From Gammaproteobacteria bacterium (GTDB taxonomy: Bacteria; Pseudomonadota; Gammaproteobacteria; Steroidobacterales; Steroidobacteraceae): a stretch of DNA of 52,563 bases. The translations under genes were made by a program, and so were the position numbers. Positions 9,669-18,132 of the stretch are shown here, one piece after another. The notes under the pieces are model-generated. The model searched no databases, had not been told where the DNA came from, and worked only from the letters and a program-made list of their open reading frames with translations. How positions within the stretch are numbered: position 1 is the first letter of the stretch; every line of letters begins with the position of its first letter. The stretch covers positions 1 through 52,563 of the forward strand of contig RFOD01000012.1 in NCBI GenBank assembly GCA_009926865.1, in the 5' to 3' direction.

Positions 9669-10099
9669 TACCGCTCCAGGCCTCTTACCCACGTCAGCGA
9701 ATGCTGACGCTCGCCAGCTTTTGTCTTTTCTTTGGCTGATAGCACGAGGCAATTACCTTGCAAGTGAGCATCGCGCCATTGCGGCGTACCCATCAACCCC
9801 GCATTCAAAGCCAAGGTCACCTCATGCACCACGCGATCACCCTCTACATACCAGCGACCGGCATAAGTGAAATAGGAATCAAACGCCGCCGCCTTTTCAT
9901 CAACGCTGGCTAGACGAGGGTTAGCGTGCGAGAGCGGCGTACGCCCCCCTGCCATAATGGTCGCGCTCATATAGCCATCTGCGGTGTAAAGCAAAAGCCC
10001 GCTCGCCGATGGCCCAAAAGGGCTCGAGCAGCGCCCATCCTCGTAACGAATCTGCCAGGCCTGGTACTGCCAGGCTCCATATAAGCCCTCGGGAGTCAT
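9668..10099 (-). CDS. Lipocalin-like domain protein
   Basis: 143 residues, no signal peptide. The pattern LYGAWQYQAWQI at the N-terminus, GLLLYTADGYMSATI and later FDSYFTYAGRWYVEGDRVVHEV fits the small bacterial lipocalin-like (calycin) family, which folds into a barrel that may hold a hydrophobic ligand. It starts in a 4-nt overlap with the acyl-CoA dehydrogenase stop and ends in a 1-nt overlap with the kinase gene, so the three form one unit. A role in handling the acyl substrate is inferred. Confidence 0.75.
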   Translation of the reverse strand: MTPEGLYGAWQYQAWQIRYEDGRCSSPFGPSASGLLLYTADGYMSATIMAGGRTPLSHANPRLASVDEKAAAFDSYFTYAGRWYVEGDRVVHEVTLALNAGLMGTPQWRDAHLQGNCLVLSAKEKTKAGERQHSLTWVRGLER

Positions 10100-11271
10100 C
10101 CGGTTTTTTTGTGATGATTGCGTTGAATACGGCGTGCCAAAGAATAAAGATGGACTTCAGATGGACCATCATAAACACGAAAACCTCTTATCTCGCGCCA
10201 AATTTTTGCGACGGGTGTTTCATCGACGATGCCACTGCCGCCTAGTACCTGAACGCAACGATCAACAATTTGGAACAGAGTCTCTGCGCAGGCGTATTTG
10301 GCCATACTGGAATCGCTTGAAGCTCTGCTACCTTGATCCAAGGTCCAGGCGACGTAATCGATCGTCAGCTGCGTCTGCTTGAGCTCAACTTCGTTTTGCG
10401 CCAGCTTAAAGCCCACCCCTTCATGCTCAATCAACGGACGCCCGAAAGCCTGGCGCCGACAGGCATAATCCACAGCAATGTCATGTGCTCGAAGAGCGGC
10501 GCCCCACCAGCGCATACAATGGGTCAGACGAGCAGGCGCTAAACGAACCTGTGCGTATTTAAAGCCCTCATGCGGAGCACCGAGCACGAATTCTTTGGGC
10601 ACTCGCACATCATTGAGCTGTAGTACCCCATGACCGCCTGGCATGCTGTGATCAACGGTATGCATCACACGCTCAAGTTGGATGCCGGGGTCGGGCAGTG
10701 GTACCAAAAACATCGTAGACTGACGCTCGCCAGTTCGTGCCATCACAATGCCGAAGCTCGCGCCCTCTGCGCCCGTGATAAACCATTTACGGCCATTAAT
10801 CCGCCAGTGATCCGCGTGCTCCTCGGCAACGGTTTGCAGCATATCGGGATCGGATCCAGCGCCCGGTGCGGGCTCAGTCATGAAAAAAGCCGAGCGCTGC
10901 TCACCCGCAGCCAAAGGACGTAGAAATCTTTCTTTTTGAGCCTCAGTCGCAATGCGTTCGAGCATGTGCATATTGCCCTCGTCCGGCGCAGAGCAATTCA
11001 TTGCGATGGGCCCGAGCAATGAATAGCCCGACGCTCGGAGCACCGTGGCAATTTCCCGATGACTCAGGCCATACCCCCCCCACTCTTCCCCGACTTGAGG
11101 GGACAATAGGCCTGCGGTGGCGGCCTTCTGTCGCAACTCGCGCACAAGAGGATCTGGCAAGCCGTCCTGTAACGAGGGGTGTTGCTCATACGGAATCACG
11201 ACCTCACGAATAAACTGCTGTGTCCGTTGCTCGAGATCTAACTCGCGAGCGCCGCGCGTGAAATCAATCAT
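10096..11271 (-). CDS. Acyl-CoA dehydrogenase
   Basis: 391 residues. Motifs include the FAD/substrate segment FFMTEPAPGAGSDP, the middle-domain INGRKWFITGAEGA, and the C-terminal QVLGGSGIVDE with GFRVYDGPSEVH, all typical of acyl-CoA dehydrogenases of the ACAD10/11-like branch. It oxidises acyl-CoA to 2-enoyl-CoA with FAD. ATG 11271 is preceded by AAGGAT at about 10 nt; a farther upstream start would add 15 poor residues. It is the first gene of the ACAD–lipocalin-like–kinase operon. Confidence 0.9.
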   Translation of the reverse strand: MIDFTRGARELDLEQRTQQFIREVVIPYEQHPSLQDGLPDPLVRELRQKAATAGLLSPQVGEEWGGYGLSHREIATVLRASGYSLLGPIAMNCSAPDEGNMHMLERIATEAQKERFLRPLAAGEQRSAFFMTEPAPGAGSDPDMLQTVAEEHADHWRINGRKWFITGAEGASFGIVMARTGERQSTMFLVPLPDPGIQLERVMHTVDHSMPGGHGVLQLNDVRVPKEFVLGAPHEGFKYAQVRLAPARLTHCMRWWGAALRAHDIAVDYACRRQAFGRPLIEHEGVGFKLAQNEVELKQTQLTIDYVAWTLDQGSRASSDSSMAKYACAETLFQIVDRCVQVLGGSGIVDETPVAKIWREIRGFRVYDGPSEVHLYSLARRIQRNHHKKTG

Positions 11272-11412
11272 GGGTTTCGTATCCTTAAGTGAAGCGACAT
11301 CTTGGATCACCCGCAAACCTGACTGGCGATATTTTCGTCGTGCTAGACGGTCTCATGGTAACCCGTTCACCCCGCCTCTGCGCCACCCGCTACCTTCTGC
11401 TGGGCAGCTATG

Positions 11413-11434
11413 TATTAGCATGTTATTAGCATGT
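11413..11434 (+). repeat. 11-bp tandem repeat across the ydbH-like start codon
   Basis: TATTAGCATGT occurs twice head to tail (11413–11423 and 11424–11434). The second copy contains the ATG at 11431; the equivalent ATG in the first copy (11420) runs into a stop after six codons. Confidence 0.9.
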
Positions 11435-12477
11435 GGGTAATGGCCGCTCGCCCACTCAAGCCCGCCAATATCACGGCCAGCTCGGTCTACCTACCAATAC
11501 TGGCTGCCGTACTGATCTGCGCGGTGCCCGCTCACTCACAAGTGCTGGAGATCAGCGCGGAATCTGCGCAACTCGCGGGCCTCTCGCTCAAGGCCCTAAG
11601 CGGCCGGATTGCCATTAGGGAAGGTCAGGCGCAAGCAAGCTTTACGGTCGCCGATCGATCGATAAGCCAACGTGACCTCACCATGACAGTGCACGCCAAA
11701 GCGATGCCTCGCGGCTGGCGGCTCGCGCTGCAGCCGCTTTCACTACCGATTCAGCTATCGATCGAACCTAACTCAGCCCCTGCGACGGCTGAGATAAGCC
11801 TCCAGGCTGAAATCTTTGGTCATGAACTTTCTCAGGTCGATAAAGCCCTCTTGGCGGTCGAGCTCGCAGATCTGCGCTACAGCGATCAAACCGGTACCGT
11901 GGCATTGGAGGGCGTCAGTCTCAAAACAGATCTACAACTTCTCGCGATGACGGGACAATCGCTGCTGGACGCCGTTGCGCACCCTTGGGAGCTGCGTATG
12001 CAGAGTCAGCAAGGGGAGCTCTTATGGGGACCAGCCTACCTCAATCTTAGCCAGTATCCTTTGACGATGACGCTGACAGGCCAATGGCCGCGTCATACGC
12101 CCTCGCGCGTTGATATTTCCTCGTTACATCTATCACAAGAAGGACTCCTCCACGCCGAGGCGCAAACACAAGCTCATGTGCAATGGGATACCTCGCACCC
12201 CACTACGCCGATTACCGATTCGCCTCTGCGTATTGAATCGGCACAAATTGACTTGTATGCGCTAGACATACCCGCCGCCTACCAAAGTCTATTCCGCACT
12301 GCACTAGCGGGTACTTTGCTCGGTAATCTACAAACTGAGGGGTACCTCAGTGGATACGCTCTTATCGAAGATAATGCCCCGGTTGCTCTCGATCTCTCGC
12401 TACATGATCTCTCGCTCGAAGACGAACGGAATCGCGCACTAACGCTTGATCAGCTGAGCGGTCGCTTGATCAGCTGA
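11431..12477 (+). CDS. YdbH-like AsmA-superfamily protein, 5' part of a frameshifted gene
   Basis: N-terminal 348 residues of a protein that should continue to 13436. A signal/anchor segment (about residues 13–36, ending AVPAHSQ) leads into repetitive beta-rich sequence, as in YdbH, an inner-membrane-anchored bridge protein moving phospholipid to the outer membrane alongside TamB and YhdP. ATG 11431 or 11440 may be used. The frame closes at TGA 12475–12477 inside the second copy of a 20-bp tandem duplication. Removing one copy joins this frame to the next without interruption (LDQLSG then EIHWRA), so the break is a recent duplication, a phase-variable switch or an assembly error. The family call rests on fold, gene order and the DUF1318 neighbour. 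Confidence 0.7.
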   Translation: MWVMAARPLKPANITASSVYLPILAAVLICAVPAHSQVLEISAESAQLAGLSLKALSGRIAIREGQAQASFTVADRSISQRDLTMTVHAKAMPRGWRLALQPLSLPIQLSIEPNSAPATAEISLQAEIFGHELSQVDKALLAVELADLRYSDQTGTVALEGVSLKTDLQLLAMTGQSLLDAVAHPWELRMQSQQGELLWGPAYLNLSQYPLTMTLTGQWPRHTPSRVDISSLHLSQEGLLHAEAQTQAHVQWDTSHPTTPITDSPLRIESAQIDLYALDIPAAYQSLFRTALAGTLLGNLQTEGYLSGYALIEDNAPVALDLSLHDLSLEDERNRALTLDQLSGRLIS

Positions 12478-12482
12478 GCGGT
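12443..12482 (+). repeat. 20-bp perfect tandem duplication disrupting the ydbH-like gene
   Basis: Two identical adjacent 20-bp units (12443–12462 and 12463–12482), each beginning CGCTTGATC and ending GAGCGGT. Because 20 is not a multiple of three the reading frame shifts and terminates at 12477. The unit has CGCT/AGCG ends and inner palindromes TGATCA and CAGCTG, which may favour slippage. Confidence 0.95.
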
Positions 12483-12551
12483 GAAATTCATTGGCGTGCG
12501 CACCCCCCTCACACTCACCTCGCCTCGCAAATCAACTGGCAAAGCGCGGCG

Positions 12552-13436
12552 TTGAACGGCATCCCCATGGGAGCGTCAAGTTTTCAATTCGCTTGGCAAG
12601 GAGATCAGCTGCAATTGCTTGAGGCAAGTCGAATTCCGATTCTTGACGGTGCGCTAAGAGTGGATTCACTGTCGATCAGGAATCTATTCGACCTATCCAG
12701 AGAAATCAGTCTTGATGGAGCGCTTGAGCCGCTCAGCCTGACAGAGCTCACCCAAGCGCTAGGCTGGCCGGCGCTCGCAGGCACGCTGACGGGTCGAGCC
12801 CCGGGCGTTCGGTATCGAGATCAAATTCTCACGGTCAACGGACCCTTAGAGGCCGATATCTTTGGTGGACAAGTCATTGGACGAAACTTACAGATCCGAC
12901 AGCCGTTCAGCCGCTGGCCTAGCGTCACGGCTGATATTGATCTGCAGGGCCTAGATTTGTCACTACTGAGTAGCACGCTCGAGATCGGCGCCATCAGCGG
13001 ACGGATCGGCGGCTATATTCATGATCTTGAGCTCTTTGCATGGCAGCCGGTGGCCTTTGAGGCCCTCATTGCGACGGATGAGGAGTCACCGGAGCCCCGA
13101 CGAATCAGTGTGCGCGCCATTAACAGCATCGCAAATATTGGTGGCACAGCCGGGACGGGCGTGGCTGCTGCCTTACAAGGCGGTTTGTTGCGTTTTTTTG
13201 ATTCCTATCGGTATCGCAAACTAGGACTACGCTGCACGCTCAAGGACAACATTTGCTTGATGTCCGGCGCAAATGACCTCACCCAACGTTCGGGCGAACG
13301 TTACACCTTGCTCGAGGGCGCGGGCATACCACGGCTTGACATCATCGGTTACGCAGGTCGCGTCAACTGGTCACAGCTTATCGAGCAAGTCGCCAATCAA
13401 ATTCAATCGGGTGGGACTCCGATCCGTGTGCCCTAA
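12552..13436 (+). CDS. YdbH-like protein, 3' part of a frameshifted gene
   Basis: C-terminal 294 residues or more of the same protein; the frame is open back to the duplication at 12483, and TTG 12552 is only the first possible start. The end of the protein carries the conserved pattern of the YdbH C-terminus: NSIANIGGTAG, FFDSYRYRKLGLRC, CLMSGAND and a terminal VNWSQL segment. Without the upstream half it lacks the membrane anchor and would not form a transenvelope bridge. It would need reinitiation to be made at all. Confidence 0.72.
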   Translation: MNGIPMGASSFQFAWQGDQLQLLEASRIPILDGALRVDSLSIRNLFDLSREISLDGALEPLSLTELTQALGWPALAGTLTGRAPGVRYRDQILTVNGPLEADIFGGQVIGRNLQIRQPFSRWPSVTADIDLQGLDLSLLSSTLEIGAISGRIGGYIHDLELFAWQPVAFEALIATDEESPEPRRISVRAINSIANIGGTAGTGVAAALQGGLLRFFDSYRYRKLGLRCTLKDNICLMSGANDLTQRSGERYTLLEGAGIPRLDIIGYAGRVNWSQLIEQVANQIQSGGTPIRVP

Positions 13437-13513
13437 CACCGAATACGCTAACGGTTGACCCATCTTGAGCGTTACACTCACCTCTCCTTTGCGATGGCCC
13501 TGAGGGTTTTTCG

Positions 13514-14131
13514 ATGTCTCATTTGCTGCGCTTAAAAGTGTTGCTCGCGAGTCTACTCATCACGGCTTGTGTCACCATTAACGTGTATTTCCCAGCGGCA
13601 GCGGCCGAACGAGTCGCTGATCAAATCATTGATAAGGTCGTCGGCGCTCAAGATGAGAGCCCAAAGACCACCACTCCTCCGCAGTCCTCGCTCAACCCGC
13701 TAGGCGAATCCGTCCTTCGAGTCATTGCAAGCAAACTATTGGATACAGTGATTTCACCGGCACACGCGCAGGCTAGCGCAAACATTGATGTGTCATCACC
13801 CCAGATCCGCAGTATCACCGCATCGATGCAAACACGCTTTACGGCATTAGCAGAATTCTTTGATCGCGGTGCTATTGGTCTGACGGCCGATGGGCGGGTT
13901 GCCGTACGCGATAATAACCTTCTAAACCTACCCGAGCGCGCGCGGGTAAGGCAACTGGTCGCCGAAGATAACCGTGACCGTGATGCCTTATACAGCGAAA
14001 TTGCGCGAGCAAATGGCCACCCCGAGTGGGAACCCGATATTCGACAAATCTTTGCTCGCCGCTGGATAGATCGTGGAGCCAAACCGGGCTGGTACTACCA
14101 AGACCGTGACGGCAACTGGCAGCAACGTTAA
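13514..14131 (+). CDS. DUF1318 (YdbL-family) lipoprotein with YnbE-like N-terminus
   Basis: 205 residues. A lipobox (ITAC, Cys19) follows a short hydrophobic signal, so it is probably a lipoprotein. Directly after Cys comes VTINVYFP, resembling the TIN-type strand of the small lipoprotein YnbE. Residues 90–205 are a DUF1318/YdbL domain with the conserved end RAKPGW-like segment (DRGAKPGWYYQ followed by DGNWQ). In E. coli ydbH–ynbE–ydbL form one operon in which YnbE completes the YdbH bridge and YdbL assists assembly; here the latter two seem combined. It follows the broken ydbH-like gene by 77 nt. Confidence 0.78.
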   Translation: MSHLLRLKVLLASLLITACVTINVYFPAAAAERVADQIIDKVVGAQDESPKTTTPPQSSLNPLGESVLRVIASKLLDTVISPAHAQASANIDVSSPQIRSITASMQTRFTALAEFFDRGAIGLTADGRVAVRDNNLLNLPERARVRQLVAEDNRDRDALYSEIARANGHPEWEPDIRQIFARRWIDRGAKPGWYYQDRDGNWQQR

Positions 14132-15287
14132 AGGAACGGGACAAACCCGTAAGAACCTTACCCCCCGTTGGGTCCTGCGGATTGGGGTCCTATCGATCAT
14201 TACGGCGCTCGTTCTGGTACTCGCAACACCCGTCATTCTTTGGAAGCTTCGACATGAAATATTTCGATCGGATTGGGCGCGCGAACAGATTCTGAATCAA
14301 GTGGAAACCCGGACAGGGATCCGCCCTCGATGGAACGGCGAATTAGAGCTTCTCTGGCAACCGAGCGAAAGCAGCCGCCGCGATAAGCTCAGTCGCTTAC
14401 AAATCACCCTCGGACCCGGCGCGATCGCTAATCCGCCAGGTTTTTCTGAAACTCCACTCTTTTCTTGGCAACGTCTGCGTGTCGCCATCACGTTGGACGC
14501 TTTACAGAACCTCATACGTCATGGCCGCCTGCACGTAGAGTCCGTGCAACTGACCGGTGTCGCGCTGCAAGCAGAACGTAACGCGATCGGGGCGGGGAAC
14601 TGGGAGTACTTACTCGCCGGCACGCCAAGCAGGGAGATGGCTGAGACTCACATTGATGAACTTACGATTGAATCGTTCAACTGGCAGTACCGAGACACTG
14701 CGGGCGTAAGACTCGCCTCACAGGACGATACGCTCAGACTCGATCACTGGGTGATGCCCTCTCCCGAGCAGGGGCAGATTGAAACGCTGTATTGGGAAAC
14801 GTTCGACCAGGGCGGGCTGACGCTCCAGAAGCTGCAATGGGATCAGACCGATGAGGGCGTGCTGACGCTCGATGCTGAGTGGCAATTTAAAGGGCTGGCG
14901 TTGCGCAAGTTGCCCTTGCCCGATTGGCTGCTCGCGGCCGAGTCGAACTTAGAGGCTCGTTATGGCGAGGGCCACTTTCGCTATGCGCAAAGCGAGACGC
15001 TAGCGGATCATCAGCAAGTCGCCCTACACATTCGAGATCTGCAGATCGATGAGATCGCTCTTCGCGGCAGGCTCACCTATGGCGATCAGTGGGATATGGA
15101 CCTACAACTCGGTCAGGTACGACTGGATCCGTATCTGACCGGCCTCGACTCGGCGCCAAATAGTCTCTCCGCCGCGCCCATGACTCTCTCGCTTATGGAA
15201 CGTCCCGTTTACGGGACGATCACCCTCCATGAATTGTCCTACCGGACCGAGCGTCTACGCGACGTTGTACTTCGCCTGCGCCCCTAA
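14073..15287 (+). CDS. AsmA-family membrane-anchored protein
   Basis: Up to 404 residues. A single membrane helix (about residues 34–56, IGVLSIITALVLVL) is followed by an AsmA-like N-terminal region (DWAREQILNQVETRTGIRPRW, the usual start of the AsmA repeat) and beta-rich sequence. GTG 14073 overlaps the DUF1318 gene by 59 nt; GTG 14106 is an alternative, and neither has a strong ribosome site. The protein is shorter than classical AsmA (about 600 residues). Together with YdbH-like and DUF1318 genes it makes an outer-membrane lipid-homeostasis group. Confidence 0.72.
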   Translation: MEPNRAGTTKTVTATGSNVKGTGQTRKNLTPRWVLRIGVLSIITALVLVLATPVILWKLRHEIFRSDWAREQILNQVETRTGIRPRWNGELELLWQPSESSRRDKLSRLQITLGPGAIANPPGFSETPLFSWQRLRVAITLDALQNLIRHGRLHVESVQLTGVALQAERNAIGAGNWEYLLAGTPSREMAETHIDELTIESFNWQYRDTAGVRLASQDDTLRLDHWVMPSPEQGQIETLYWETFDQGGLTLQKLQWDQTDEGVLTLDAEWQFKGLALRKLPLPDWLLAAESNLEARYGEGHFRYAQSETLADHQQVALHIRDLQIDEIALRGRLTYGDQWDMDLQLGQVRLDPYLTGLDSAPNSLSAAPMTLSLMERPVYGTITLHELSYRTERLRDVVLRLRP

Positions 15288-15442
15288 CTCGCGCAGTACT
15301 GCCATCCACCCCTCAAAATTGTTTCGTATGCGCAACAAAAAACCGGACGGCAAGCGGTCGCCGATATCGTGATATTTGGGTCGAACCCGAGCAACGGATA
15401 TACTCCCGCGTCGACCTTTTGGGGGCCTTTCGGAAGATTATC

Positions 15443-15952
15443 GTGAGCGCGCAGGACAGTAAGTTTTTCAATGTTTTCAGCCTAGTGCTGGGTATCCTCA
15501 TCATCATTACTTTGATTCTGTTTGCCTTGGCACGGCTGGTGGGCGAAAACACCCAGCGCGTGCACGTCAAAAGTGAACCAAAGTATGTCGCCGCTGTGGA
15601 GGGACATCTCACCACCGCGCGGGTAGCGATCGCGGGGCAAGACAACTCCGCGCTCACCATTCGGGCTGTTGGCGGTGCCGAGGCGCCAGCGCTGGCACTA
15701 CCGACCGACGGTCCAAGCGTGTATGCGACGGTCTGTGGTGCCTGCCACACCAATGGAATCGGTGGTGCACCACGTTCCGGAGATGGCGGCGCTTGGGCGC
15801 CTCGGGTTGCGCAAGGCAAAGCCACGCTCTACAAACATTCAATTGAAGGCTTCCAAGGCTCTGCTGGCGTGATGCCCGCGCGCGGTGGTCGTTCCGACCT
15901 GAGCGATGAGCTCGTAAAGGCGGCCGTCGACCATATGCTGGAACAAATTTAA
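15443..15952 (+). CDS. Membrane-anchored class I cytochrome c (c5-like)
   Basis: 169 residues. GTG 15443 is preceded by GGAAG at good spacing. An N-terminal membrane helix (about residues 9–32) anchors a periplasmic domain with one haem site (VCGACH) and a likely axial Met in GVMPARGG, the pattern of cytochrome c5. Before it lies a linker of about 60 residues. It would carry electrons between the quinol-oxidising system and a terminal oxidase or other acceptor. It is monocistronic and convergent with comM. Confidence 0.88.
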   Translation: MSAQDSKFFNVFSLVLGILIIITLILFALARLVGENTQRVHVKSEPKYVAAVEGHLTTARVAIAGQDNSALTIRAVGGAEAPALALPTDGPSVYATVCGACHTNGIGGAPRSGDGGAWAPRVAQGKATLYKHSIEGFQGSAGVMPARGGRSDLSDELVKAAVDHMLEQI

Positions 15953-15959
15953 GTCTCAC

Positions 15960-15993
15960 GACCTCACGCTGCAGCGCTCTGCAACGTGAGGTC
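15960..15993. terminator. Long hairpin between convergent genes
   Basis: GACCTCACG (15960–15968) pairs perfectly with CGTGAGGTC (15985–15993), and inside it TGCAG pairs with CTGCA around CGCT. It fills the gap between the cytochrome stop and the comM stop. No U-tract follows on either strand, so termination is only likely by position. Confidence 0.45.
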
Positions 15994-17571
15994 TCAATCG
16001 CTCTCTAGCGCCTGTCTCAATTGCAAGGCTTCGGCGATGTGGCTCGTCGTGATGGGAGCCGTAGAATTAGGGCTCTGCAAATCACTCAAAGTCCGCGCAA
16101 CTCGCAAGATTCGATGTTGTGAACGCAGACTCAACGTTCGTTTTGCGATAATGCGTTGCAACGCTGATTGCGCTTCCTGAGCGACTCCCATCTTTTCGAT
16201 ATCTTTGGCAGCCAAATGACAATTGGATCTGCCCTGACGTTGCTGCTGTAGCCGACGGACCGCCGCGATGCGTTCACAGGTCGCTGCCGTATTCATGGGA
16301 CCCTCTACCCGCGCGTTACTTACGCTCGTTGCAGAATTTGTAGCGTGCAAGCTGACGCGCAAATCGATCCGATCCAGTAAGGGTCCCGACAATCGTGCAC
16401 GATAGCGTGCAACCTCCTGCGGACGACACCGACAGGCGCGCAGCGCAGATCCGAAATAGCCGCATGGACACGGATTCATCGCAGCAATCAGCTGACAACG
16501 TGCGGGAAATTCCCAGCGCACGCCTACTCGTGCTACCGCCACGGTACCGCTCTCGAGCGGTTCACGCAGAGCCTCGAGCACTCGTCGATCAAACTCCGGG
16601 AGTTCGTCTAAGAATAGTACACCTCTGTGGGCCAAAGAAATCTCCCCTGGCATCGGTCGACTACCGCCACCGATCAATGCATTTGCTGAGGCGGTGTGAT
16701 GCGGCGCCCGAAAAGGTCGCGGAAAGCACCCCTTTTGACGCCCGAATGCATAATCAGAAATTAGCGTACTGGACGTCAAGGACGCCATCATCGCGATTTG
16801 CAATTGCTCCTCATCATTAGGCGGCGGCAATAGAGATGGCAAACGTCGCGCGAGCATACTCTTACCGCAACCCGGCGGCCCCACATAGAGCAAACTGTGC
16901 TCGCCTGCTGCCGCGACCTCAAGCGCACGCTTACCCAAAGTCTGTCCAATGACATCATCCAGCAAAAGATCTGATAACCCTTCAGGCGATAATTCTTGGT
17001 GATCGATATCTTTGTCGTAATCCTGACCTTCCAGAATAGTTGCTGGCGTCGGCAGATCAGCCTCACCTCGCCACCAGGCACACACGTCTGCCAAAGTGCC
17101 CGCCACCCTGACGCTCTCAGATTGCGACATCAATGCCAGCTCTGCGGCATTACCCTGTGGCGCAATCAACCGACACCCTGCTCGCTCGATCGCTATCGCT
17201 GTCGGCAAGGCTCCACGTACGGGACGCAGTGCTCCATCTAGCCCCAATTCGCCGAGAAACTCGCAGGCTGTAGGAGGCTCAGGAAGCTGCCCAGAGGCCC
17301 ATAAGATACCGAGCGCAATAGTCAGATCAAATCGCCCGCTGTCTTTAGGCAAATCGGCGGGGGCGAGATTCACAGTAATCCGGCCGGGCGGCAGCGTATA
17401 ACCACATTGTACGAGTGCGGCACGCACTCGCTCGCGGCTTTCTTTGACCTCGGTGGCGGCAAGACCCACCACGTTAAATTGGGGTAAGCCGGCAGCAAGA
17501 TGTACCTGAACCTCGATAGGGATCGAGTCGAGACCGAATTGGGCTCGACAGCCGAGGCTTGCCACACCCAT
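15994..17571 (-). CDS. comM: YifB/ComM-family Mg-chelatase-like AAA+ ATPase
   Basis: 525 residues. The N-terminal Lon-like/ComM domain (SRAQFGLDS-like start, LPQFNVVGLAATEVKESRERVR) precedes an AAA+ module with Walker A GPPGCGKSMLARRLPSLLPP, Walker B GVLFLDELPEF and the Zn-like Cys cluster MNPCPCGYFG with RACRC. ComM is a hexameric helicase that drives branch migration during natural transformation; many relatives exist in non-competent bacteria. It follows ubiK by 18 nt in the same direction. Confidence 0.93.
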   Translation of the reverse strand: MGVASLGCRAQFGLDSIPIEVQVHLAAGLPQFNVVGLAATEVKESRERVRAALVQCGYTLPPGRITVNLAPADLPKDSGRFDLTIALGILWASGQLPEPPTACEFLGELGLDGALRPVRGALPTAIAIERAGCRLIAPQGNAAELALMSQSESVRVAGTLADVCAWWRGEADLPTPATILEGQDYDKDIDHQELSPEGLSDLLLDDVIGQTLGKRALEVAAAGEHSLLYVGPPGCGKSMLARRLPSLLPPPNDEEQLQIAMMASLTSSTLISDYAFGRQKGCFPRPFRAPHHTASANALIGGGSRPMPGEISLAHRGVLFLDELPEFDRRVLEALREPLESGTVAVARVGVRWEFPARCQLIAAMNPCPCGYFGSALRACRCRPQEVARYRARLSGPLLDRIDLRVSLHATNSATSVSNARVEGPMNTAATCERIAAVRRLQQQRQGRSNCHLAAKDIEKMGVAQEAQSALQRIIAKRTLSLRSQHRILRVARTLSDLQSPNSTAPITTSHIAEALQLRQALESD

Positions 17572-17589
17572 GAGCCCGATCAGCCGCGG

Positions 17590-17877
17590 CTAGGGATGAT
17601 CGGTGGAACGTTCTGCTTTTTCCGGTGACTGAGAGACCCCACTCAAACGCGCCTCCAATTCAGCGAGCCGTGTTTCGAGGCGGTTGAGCTCTTGGCGGGT
17701 GCGCTCCAGTACCTTGGCCTGCACAAGAAACTCGTCTCTCGACAGCAAATCCAAACGAGATAGATTGGCGCGTAATACAGCTCGAAAATTTGCTTCCAAA
17801 TCCTCACGTACCCCGTGCACACCTGGCGGCAGTGCCTCGATTAATCGTCGAGCAATATCCTCAATTCGCAAATTCAT
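17590..17877 (-). CDS. ubiK: Ubiquinone biosynthesis accessory factor UbiK
   Basis: 95 residues, YqiC/BMFP family. The N-terminal amphipathic helix (IEDIARRLIEALPPG), the block LEANFRAVLRANLSRLDLLSRDEFLVQ and a C-terminal coiled coil (residues 55–80) are diagnostic. UbiK trimerises and binds UbiJ to help the late, soluble steps of ubiquinone synthesis; ubiJ is present in this window at 42450. ATG 17877 has GGGAG upstream. It shares a transcription unit with comM. Confidence 0.92.
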   Translation of the reverse strand: MNLRIEDIARRLIEALPPGVHGVREDLEANFRAVLRANLSRLDLLSRDEFLVQAKVLERTRQELNRLETRLAELEARLSGVSQSPEKAERSTDHP

Positions 17878-17924
17878 TTTTCACTCCCTATTGCCCCGAG
17901 ATGACGCACAGACTGACCACTTAA

Positions 17925-17939
17925 GCGCCAAAACGGTGC
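17925..17939. promoter_or_regulatory. Putative NtrC binding site
   Basis: GCGCC-N5-GGTGC matches the NtrC dyad GCACC-N5-GGTGC with one mismatch. It lies about 63 bp upstream of the sigma-54 element before glnK, a normal enhancer distance. One site only was clear. Confidence 0.45.
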
Positions 17940-18001
17940 GACGGCACACCGATCACACCACCCCATTAGCGCAAAACCCGTTTTTCGTGCCTTGCTGGCA
18001 C

Positions 18002-18017
18002 TGGCACGGAATCTGCA
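18002..18017 (+). promoter_or_regulatory. Sigma-54 (-24/-12) promoter for glnK–amtB
   Basis: TGGCACG-N4-CTGCA matches the sigma-54 consensus TGGCACG-N4-TTGCA with one difference and exact GG/GC spacing. Transcription would start near 18028, about 105 nt before glnK. With the NtrC-like site this fits nitrogen-limitation control. Confidence 0.78.
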
Positions 18018-18132
18018 AAACCCCCGACAAGCGTTGAACTGCACGTCAAGGATAACGTGCCGGCAGCGCGATGTCGGGCGCATTAGTCGCTCATGGTCCT
18101 ATTTTGCACTGGACTCGATGAGGCAATGAACG

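Noticed and set aside
15313-15825. 170-codon frame antisense to the membrane cytochrome c
   Set aside because: The forward frame has a haem site, a membrane anchor and a ribosome site; the reverse has none.
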